12,289 bases of DNA from Betaproteobacteria bacterium RIFCSPLOWO2_02_FULL_68_150. GTDB lineage: Bacteria; Pseudomonadota; Gammaproteobacteria; Burkholderiales; SG8-39. The notes under the pieces are model-generated. The model did not search any database. It saw only the letters and a list, made by a program, of their open reading frames with translations, and had not been told where the DNA came from. The position numbers and the translations under genes are program-made. The stretch lies in the NCBI GenBank assembly GCA_001771975.1, contig MERE01000019.1, positions 1-12,289 on the forward strand, given 5' to 3'. Below, in pieces: positions 7,554 to 12,289 of this stretch (positions within the stretch are counted from its first letter, which is position 1; each line of letters begins with the position of its first letter).

Positions 7554-7607
7554 CAGCGATCCGGCGGCAAGAAGTCGTGATGTGCGTCGCATAACCGAGG
7601 AGGCCTC

Positions 7608-7958
7608 ATGCAACTCACCATCCTGATCGGTATCGCATTGGCAATCGTAGCCGTGGCGTTTGCGCTGCAGAACAACGTCCCGGTGACCGTGACCTTCCTC
7701 CTGTGGCGCTTCGACAGCACCCTCGCGATGGTGCTGCTGCTCGCGGTCGCGATCGGCGCCCTGATCGTCGCCTTTCTCTCGACGCCCTCGGTTTTGCGGC
7801 TGCAATGGCAGGCCGCGCGCCAACGCAAGCAGATCGCCGCGCTCGAACAGTCCCGCGACGAACTGCAGGCGCAGCTCAGACGCCTCGGGACGGGCGCAGC
7901 GCGGCCGGGAACGGAAACGGATTCCGCGCTGGCGAAGATGGCCCCGCGGCGTCCCTAG
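7608..7958 (+). CDS. LapA-domain (DUF1049) small inner-membrane protein
   Basis: A 116-aa protein with two membrane helices (about residues 3-21 and 38-57) separated by the family signature QNNVPVTVTFLLW, followed by a cytoplasmic tail with a short coiled coil (about 70-93) and a polar end. It matches the LapA/DUF1049 family. E. coli LapA (about 100 aa) works with LapB in control of LPS assembly, but no lapB partner is visible here, so that role is not assured. A strong ribosome site, GAGGAGG at 7597-7603, lies 4 nt before the ATG, in contrast to the weak sites in the trehalose operon. It may be read through from glk (85-nt gap) or have its own promoter; none was recognised. The stop lies 3 nt from the stop of the convergent gene. 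Confidence 0.85.
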   Translation: MQLTILIGIALAIVAVAFALQNNVPVTVTFLLWRFDSTLAMVLLLAVAIGALIVAFLSTPSVLRLQWQAARQRKQIAALEQSRDELQAQLRRLGTGAARPGTETDSALAKMAPRRP

Positions 7959-7961
7959 CGC

Positions 7962-9080
7962 TCACCGGCCGGCGCGCAGGCGCTCGACCTGGCGCCAGAC
8001 GAGGTCGGGCAGCGACCCGCTGTCGGCATAGCGCTCGCGCATCCAGCGCGCGTCGTTGCCCTGGCGCACGATCGCCTCGATCTCGCCGAGCGCCGCCTCG
8101 GAGTCGAGCTCGCGCGCGTGCGCCGCGAGCGCCTCGAGCGTCGCCAGCACTTCCTCGCCGATGCCGCGCCGCGTGCCGGCAACTGGATCGACGAACTCGC
8201 CGCCGAGGCCGAAGCGGCACGCCTGGAAGCGGTTATAGGTGTAGGCGAGGTACAGGTCCTCGGAGATGCGGTGCGGCCGCTCGACCAGCAGCCAGCGCGC
8301 GAGCGCCTGCGCGTAAGCGGCGAGCGCGGCGGCGCGCTCCACCGTGAGCGGCGTGTCGCAGACGCGGATCTCGATCGTGCCGAACTCGGGCTTCGGCCGG
8401 ATGTCCCAGTAGAAATCCTTCATGCTCTCGACGATGCCGGCGCCGCGCAGCCTGCCGAAATAGGCGTTGAATTCGTCCCAGGTCTGCACGAAAGGCGCGC
8501 GGCCGGAGAGCGGGAACGCGAACACGGCGTTGAGCCGGGACGATTCGAACGCGGTGTCGACGCCCTGGTAGTAGGGCGAGGCCGCCGAGAGCGCGATCAG
8601 GTGCGGGATGTAGCGCGACACCGCGTGCAGCAGGTAAAGCGCGTCGTCGCCGTCGGGACAGCCGAGGTGCACGTGCTGGCCGAACACGGTGAACTGCTTG
8701 GCGAGGTAGCCGTAGAGCTGCGACACGTGCTTCATGCGCGGCGCGTCCATGATGCGGCGCTCGCTCCAGTGCTGGAACGGATGCGCGCCGCCGCCCGCGA
8801 CCCCGACGTTGAGCTGTGCCGCGACCTCGAGCAGCGTGTCGCGGAGCTGCTGCAGCTCGGCCCGCAGCGGCGCGTACCGGCTGTGGATCCCGGTGCTCAC
8901 CTCGATCATGCTCTCGGTGATCTCGGGCTTGATCTCGCCCGGATGGCGGCGCTTCGCCACCTGGGACAGGAGGTCGGAGGCCGCGCGCGTCAGGTCGCAG
9001 TCGCGCGCATGGACCAGCTGCAGCTCGAGCTCCACGCCCATCGTGAGCGGCGCCGACTTGCGGAATTCGAGCGGCTGCAC
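7962..9080 (-). CDS. ybdK: Carboxylate-amine ligase, YbdK / GCS2 family (glutamate-cysteine ligase-like)
   Basis: A 372-aa ATP-dependent carboxylate-amine ligase of the GCS2 family, the same length as E. coli YbdK (372 aa), which shows only weak glutamate-cysteine ligase activity in vitro. Family motifs seen: GVELELQLV (15-23), the nucleotide/metal-binding region EITESMIEVSTG (53-64), GQHVHLG (134-140), and RPKPEFGTIEIRVCDTP (228-244). Cytoplasmic. It starts with GTG at 9080, supported by AGGAG at 9089-9093 (8 nt upstream, inside the end of the antiporter gene). It follows the antiporter by 4 nt and is the last gene of a minus-strand operon. Gamma-glutamylcysteine or another gamma-glutamyl amide is the likely product class; the true substrates are unknown. 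Confidence 0.88.
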   Translation of the reverse strand: MQPLEFRKSAPLTMGVELELQLVHARDCDLTRAASDLLSQVAKRRHPGEIKPEITESMIEVSTGIHSRYAPLRAELQQLRDTLLEVAAQLNVGVAGGGAHPFQHWSERRIMDAPRMKHVSQLYGYLAKQFTVFGQHVHLGCPDGDDALYLLHAVSRYIPHLIALSAASPYYQGVDTAFESSRLNAVFAFPLSGRAPFVQTWDEFNAYFGRLRGAGIVESMKDFYWDIRPKPEFGTIEIRVCDTPLTVERAAALAAYAQALARWLLVERPHRISEDLYLAYTYNRFQACRFGLGGEFVDPVAGTRRGIGEEVLATLEALAAHARELDSEAALGEIEAIVRQGNDARWMRERYADSGSLPDLVWRQVERLRAGR

Positions 9081-9084
9081 GCCC

Positions 9085-10293
9085 TCAGCTCCTCGCCTCG
9101 TCGGCTTCGCCCGCGCGCGTCAGCGCGAAGTGCGTCAGCAGCGGCCCGAGCAGCTCGAGCATCGCGATGGCGCTCACCACGATGGCCGCGAGCGCCGGGC
9201 CGAACTGCGGATAGAGCCGCGCCGTGTCGTGCATCAGCACGATGGCGAGCCCCGACATCGGCGTCAGCGCGAGCGCGAGGAGCGACGCCTTGCGCAGCGG
9301 CAATCCGGACGCGGGCGCGAGCGCGAACACGCCGAGCGCCTTGCCGGCGAAGCGCGCCGCGACAAGCACGCCCCCCGCCGCCGCGCCGGCGGGCACCAGC
9401 CCCCATTCGAGCTTCGCCGCCGTGATCGCGAACAACAGGATCAGCAGGATGCGGCCGAGGCGGCCGAACTCGAGCGACACGAACAGCCTGCGCCGGTCGT
9501 AGATCCGCGTGATGGCGCCGAACGCGAGCAGCGCGAGCGCAACCGACAGGTTGAGCGTCGCGCTCGCCCAGACCGCGAGCGCCACGAGCGCCACGACGCA
9601 CAGGAACTGGGCATCGTGGCGCCGGCCAAGGAGCCGCAGCAGCGCGAGGGTCGCCGCGGCGAAGAGCGCCGCCAGCACGGTCGAGCCGAAGATGAGGTAG
9701 AGCGGGTGCAGCAGCACCGCGCGCCAGTCGCCCGAATACTCGCGCGCCAGCCAGGCGAGCAGCACGCTCACGGCGACGAAGGCGTAGGCCGAGTTGAGCG
9801 CCGTGAGCAGCATGGCGCGCTCGGCCACCTGCCCCTGCGCCCGCAGCTCGCGCGTCACCGTCAGCACCACGGCCGGCGCCGTCGAGATGCCGATTGCGGC
9901 CGCCGCGGCGGCGATGAGCGGCGGCGCGTCAACTGCAAGCAGCACCACGAACATGGCGCCGAAGGCGAAACCGCTTTCCAGCACGCTGGTGGCGAGCAGC
10001 CACGGATTGCGCCGCAGCCACGACAGGTCGACGCGCTGGCCGAGCTCGAACAGCACCATGCCGACGGCGAAATCGAGCAGCGGCCGCAGCACCTCGAGCG
10101 CATCCTCGTCGAGCGCGCCGAGCGCATGGGGCCCCAGCGCCGCGCCGACCGCGATCCAGCCGAGCAGGCGCGGCAGGCGCAGCCAGCGCTGCACCGCCTC
10201 GCCGGCGAGTGCCGCAGCGAGCAGCAGCAGCGCGTACCAGGGCAGCTGCGCCGCGGCGGACGCGAGGTCCGGGAGGAAAAACAGATCGGACAC
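9085..10293 (-). CDS. CPA2-type cation:proton antiporter, membrane domain only
   Basis: A 402-aa integral membrane protein with about 11-12 predicted helices, matching the Na+/H+ exchanger domain of the CPA2 (Kef-like) family. Visible landmarks are LGWIAVGAALGPHALG (44-59), the LDFAVGMVLFELG helix (73-85), and GISTAPAVV (135-143) at the place of the unwound-helix motif of Kef proteins. It ends at residue 402 without the C-terminal RCK/KTN nucleotide-binding domain that makes KefB/KefC about 600 aa, so it should lack that mode of gating. At the helix where many CPA antiporters have an acidic ion-binding residue, the protein reads ALNSAYAF (165-172), by eye. It starts at GTG 10293, 9 nt after the mscS stop, and ends 4 nt before the ligase start. 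It probably exchanges K+ or Na+ for protons; the ion is not determinable here. Confidence 0.88.
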   Translation of the reverse strand: MSDLFFLPDLASAAAQLPWYALLLLAAALAGEAVQRWLRLPRLLGWIAVGAALGPHALGALDEDALEVLRPLLDFAVGMVLFELGQRVDLSWLRRNPWLLATSVLESGFAFGAMFVVLLAVDAPPLIAAAAAAIGISTAPAVVLTVTRELRAQGQVAERAMLLTALNSAYAFVAVSVLLAWLAREYSGDWRAVLLHPLYLIFGSTVLAALFAAATLALLRLLGRRHDAQFLCVVALVALAVWASATLNLSVALALLAFGAITRIYDRRRLFVSLEFGRLGRILLILLFAITAAKLEWGLVPAGAAAGGVLVAARFAGKALGVFALAPASGLPLRKASLLALALTPMSGLAIVLMHDTARLYPQFGPALAAIVVSAIAMLELLGPLLTHFALTRAGEADEARS

Positions 10294-10302
10294 GCCCGGC
10301 GG

Positions 10303-11199
10303 CTAGCGCGAGTGGACCCTGAAAGCCGGCGCGTTGCCGTCTTTCGTCTGGCCAGCGTACAAGGTGAGATGCGGGAACGGAATCTCGATGCCGCGCTCGT
10401 CGTAAGCTTTTTTCAGCCGCCCGAGGAACTCACGCCGCACGTTCCACTGCTCGATGCCGCGCACCTTCAGCCGGCAGCGCAGCATCACCGCCGAATCGGC
10501 CCAGCGCTCGACGCCGATGATCTCGACGTCATCGAGGATCCTCGCGCCCCACGCCGGATCGGCGCGCAGCTCGCGGCCCACCTCGCGCATCACGGCGAGT
10601 GCCTCGTCCACGTGCTCGCGATAGGCGACGCCCACCTCGATCACCGCCTGCGCGTAGTCGCGCGTGCGGTTGGTGACGGTCTTGATTTCGCCGTTCGGCA
10701 CGAAATGAACGTGGCCGTCGAAGTCGCGCAGCCGGACGTAGCGCAGCGTCACCTCCTCCACCAGGCCGCCGACGCCCGCGACCGAGACCACGTCGCCCTG
10801 CCGGATCTGGTCCTCGAGCAGCAGGAAGAAGCCGGCGAAGTAGTCCTTCACCAGGCTCTGCGCGCCGAAGCCGATGGCGATGCCCGCGACACCCGCGGTG
10901 GCGAGCACCGGCGCGATCGAGATGCCCAGCTCGTTCATCACCAGCATCGCCGCCACGATCGTGATCACGACGGAGCCGAAATAACGGAACACGCGGCACA
11001 GCGTTCCGACGCGCTTCGCCTCCTCGGCGTCGCGCACGCGCCCCTCCATGTAGGCGCGAAACCGCCGGATGCCGCGCCTGACCACGACCAGCGCCGCCCA
11101 GCCGGCGGCGAGGATGATCAGCACGTTGAGCGCCGAGCGCAGCGCGGGTCCGGAGCCCGCCACCAGCGACAGCCGCAGCCCGTCGAGCCATTCGCTCAC
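10303..11199 (-). CDS. mscS: Small-conductance mechanosensitive channel (MscS family)
   Basis: A 298-aa tension-gated channel that releases solutes on hypo-osmotic shock; E. coli MscS is 286 aa. It has three membrane segments (about residues 23-42, 73-92 and 96-125). The third is the pore-lining helix with the glycine/alanine-rich GVAGIAIGFGAQSLVKDYFAG (103-123) motif. The beta domain (about 130-180) with VPNGEI and the alpha/beta C-terminal domain follow. An in-frame ATG at 11262 would add 21 residues without homology, but GTG at 11199 is preferred because GGAGGAG sits 6 nt upstream and the resulting N-terminus fits the family. It is the first gene of the mscS-antiporter-ligase operon and divergent from the TAXI gene. 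Confidence 0.92.
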   Translation of the reverse strand: MSEWLDGLRLSLVAGSGPALRSALNVLIILAAGWAALVVVRRGIRRFRAYMEGRVRDAEEAKRVGTLCRVFRYFGSVVITIVAAMLVMNELGISIAPVLATAGVAGIAIGFGAQSLVKDYFAGFFLLLEDQIRQGDVVSVAGVGGLVEEVTLRYVRLRDFDGHVHFVPNGEIKTVTNRTRDYAQAVIEVGVAYREHVDEALAVMREVGRELRADPAWGARILDDVEIIGVERWADSAVMLRCRLKVRGIEQWNVRREFLGRLKKAYDERGIEIPFPHLTLYAGQTKDGNAPAFRVHSR

Positions 11200-11205
11200 T
11201 GCACG

Positions 11206-11212
11206 CTCCTCC
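11206..11212 (-). promoter_or_regulatory. Ribosome binding site deciding the mscS start
   Basis: On the minus strand, GGAGGAG lies 6 nt upstream of the GTG at 11199. It is one of the strongest Shine-Dalgarno sequences in the window and argues against the longer ATG start at 11262. Confidence 0.75.
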
Positions 11213-11236
11213 AGTGCTACTGCATGGGGATTCCTT

Positions 11237-11246
11237 GACGGCCGTC
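11237..11246. repeat. 10-bp palindrome GACGGCCGTC upstream of mscS
   Basis: A perfect 10-bp palindrome just downstream of the candidate mscS -10 box, near the expected transcript start. It could be a small operator half-site, but palindromes of this size are not rare in GC-rich DNA, so the functional reading is weak. Confidence 0.25.
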
Positions 11247-11248
11247 CG

Positions 11249-11254
11249 ATTTTA
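11249..11254 (-). promoter_or_regulatory. Candidate -10 box for the mscS operon
   Basis: On the minus strand this reads TAAAAT, five of six bases of the sigma70 -10 consensus, and it is one of few AT-rich hexamers in the region. It lies 50 nt upstream of the GTG start. No convincing -35 is seen at 17 nt. Use of this promoter would place the in-frame ATG at 11262 outside the transcript, consistent with the GTG start. Confidence 0.35.
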
Positions 11255-11267
11255 GCTCGCATAGGGC

Positions 11268-11295
11268 TTGCGGACCGATTCGTCTCTGCTATGCT
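11268..11295 (+). promoter_or_regulatory. Candidate sigma70-type promoter for the TAXI gene
   Basis: TTGCGG (11268-11273) and TATGCT (11290-11295) are separated by 16 nt, each a partial match to the -35 and -10 consensus. The predicted start near 11302 would give a leader of about 26 nt containing the ribosome site AAGGAGGA at 11315-11322. Visual match only. Confidence 0.45.
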
Positions 11296-11327
11296 CGCTC
11301 CATCCGCAACGCAGAAGGAGGATCGTC

Positions 11328-12289
11328 ATGACGAAGTTCCACGCTCGCATCATTGCAGCCCTTGCCCTGGTGTCACTCGCCGCCGCCGCATGGGCGCAAC
11401 CCAAGCCCAATCCGGCCTGGCCCAAGACGCTGACCCTGGGGACCGCGTCGGTCGGCGGCACGTACTTCGTGTACGGACAGGTCTGGGCGAGCCTGGTGAA
11501 CGAGAAGCTCGGCACCACCATCAGCACCCAGCAAACTCAAGGGCCGAACCAGAACATCATCCTCACCGACAACAAGCAGGTCGACCTCGGCATGACCACC
11601 ATGGGGGTGGCGCTGCAGGCCTGGAACGGCACCGGCGAGTGGACCAAGGGCAAGAAGTACCAGAACATCCGCGCCACCTTCCCGATGTACGACACGCCGT
11701 TCCACTTCATCGCGCTCGACAAGTCGGGCATCAAGTCGGTGAAGGACCTCGTAGGAAGGAAATCGGGCATCGGCCCGCGCGCCGGGACCTGCGGCACGTA
11801 CTTCCCGCTGTTCTTCAAGGCGCTGGGGGTCGACACGACGATCCGCAACGGACAAGCCTCCGACATGGCGGCCAACCTGCAGGACGGACTCATCGACGCC
11901 TTCCCGTTCTGCGCCGGCGTCCCGATCGCGGCCTTCTCGGAGCTGGAAACCACGAACAAGGTGCGCTTCTTCACCTTCACCGACGACGAGTTGAAGAAGC
12001 TCAAGACCGCGCTGCCCGAGCTTTCCGACTCGGTGATCCCGAAGAGCACTTACAAGCAGCAGACCGAAGACCACAAGACGGTCGGCGTGTTCAACTTCGG
12101 CATCGCGCACAAGGACCTGCCGGAAGACCTGGTGTACGCCATCACCAAGGCGGTGCTGGAGAACAACCCGCAGATGGTCAAGGGGCACGCCGCGTCGAAG
12201 GAAACGCTGGTGCAGAACTGGAACCGCAACACCTTCCTGCCGTTCCACCCCGGCGCGGCACGCTATTACAAGGAAAAGGGCATCAACGT
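11328..12289 (+). CDS. TAXI family TRAP transporter solute-binding protein, 3' end outside window
   Basis: A periplasmic solute-binding protein of the TAXI type, which delivers substrates to a fused TRAP membrane permease; known TAXI ligands include glutamate and other carboxylates. The open frame runs from ATG 11328 to the window edge (320 full codons, no stop). Residues 1-23 form a signal peptide: MTKFHAR, a hydrophobic core, then an AWA cleavage site before Q24. The mature protein opens with the family signature LTLGTASVGGTYFVYGQVW, and later shows VDLGMTTMG, GIGPRAGTCGTYF and the C-terminal FLPFHPGAARYYKEKG that normally ends TAXI proteins within a few residues, so little is missing. The ribosome site AAGGAGGA lies 5 nt before the ATG. 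No permease gene is in the window; it may lie to the right. Confidence 0.93.
   Translation, partial: MTKFHARIIAALALVSLAAAAWAQPKPNPAWPKTLTLGTASVGGTYFVYGQVWASLVNEKLGTTISTQQTQGPNQNIILTDNKQVDLGMTTMGVALQAWNGTGEWTKGKKYQNIRATFPMYDTPFHFIALDKSGIKSVKDLVGRKSGIGPRAGTCGTYFPLFFKALGVDTTIRNGQASDMAANLQDGLIDAFPFCAGVPIAAFSELETTNKVRFFTFTDDELKKLKTALPELSDSVIPKSTYKQQTEDHKTVGVFNFGIAHKDLPEDLVYAITKAVLENNPQMVKGHAASKETLVQNWNRNTFLPFHPGAARYYKEKGIN

Noticed and set aside
4388..7828. A 1146-codon open frame on the minus strand opposite otsB, GH15, glk and the LapA-domain gene
   Set aside because: It mirrors well-supported plus-strand genes; its translation is rich in Arg, Ala, His and Gln with no recognisable domain. Long antisense frames are expected where the third codon position is nearly always G or C.
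8734..11238. An 834-codon plus-strand frame opposite the ligase, antiporter and mscS genes
   Set aside because: It antisenses three clear membrane and enzyme genes, is Arg/Gln/His-rich without hydrophobic core patterns, and has no supported start.
11200..11262. Longer mscS start at ATG 11262
   Set aside because: No ribosome site there and it overlaps the candidate -10 box; GTG 11199 has GGAGGAG at 6 nt.
1..12289. Search for tRNA, rRNA, CRISPR repeats, insertion-sequence ends or phage genes
   Set aside because: No such structure or motif was seen; the window is continuous chromosomal-type metabolic and transport genes with uniform composition.

Overview
The window is very GC-rich, with strong G/C preference at third codon positions. 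Gene content (membrane-anchored OtsA, DUF155 protein, LapA-domain protein, YbdK-type ligase, TAXI-type binding protein) suggests a betaproteobacterium, probably in or near Burkholderiales. This is inferred from family content only; no rRNA or marker gene is present. Coding density is very high. No stretch above 300 bases lacks a gene, and no tRNA, rRNA, insertion sequence or CRISPR array was seen.

Layout. (1) Bases 1-1635, minus strand: a DUF155 (RMND1/YagE-like) membrane protein, followed 39 nt later by a calcium/sodium antiporter that runs off the left edge. (2) Bases 1636-1746: a divergent intergenic region with a perfect 11-bp inverted repeat and a nested 6-bp hairpin. (3) Bases 1747-7522, plus strand: a tight four-gene trehalose operon, otsA (fused to an N-terminal membrane sensor module), otsB, a GH15 glucosidase/trehalase-like enzyme and glucokinase, joined by an 8-nt gap, a 4-nt overlap and a zero-nt junction. 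A LapA-domain protein with its own strong ribosome site follows at 7608-7958. (4) Bases 7962-11199, minus strand, convergent with the above: a three-gene operon transcribed in the order MscS channel, CPA2 cation:proton antiporter, YbdK-family glutamate-cysteine ligase-like enzyme. (5) Bases 11200-11327: a second divergent promoter region. (6) Bases 11328 to the right edge, plus strand: a TAXI-family TRAP transporter solute-binding protein, truncated by the window.

How the genes may work together. OtsA and OtsB make trehalose from UDP-glucose and glucose-6-phosphate. A GH15 enzyme acting as trehalase would split it to glucose, and glucokinase would return glucose to glucose-6-phosphate, so one transcript would encode a closed trehalose cycle. 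The synthase carries two membrane segments, a periplasmic sensor-like domain and a HAMP-like linker before the GT20 catalytic domain, suggesting that synthesis is gated at the membrane by an external cue. The facing operon handles ions and osmotic pressure. Together they look like an osmotic/ionic stress locus. That reading is inference; the family assignments rest on motifs visible in the translations.
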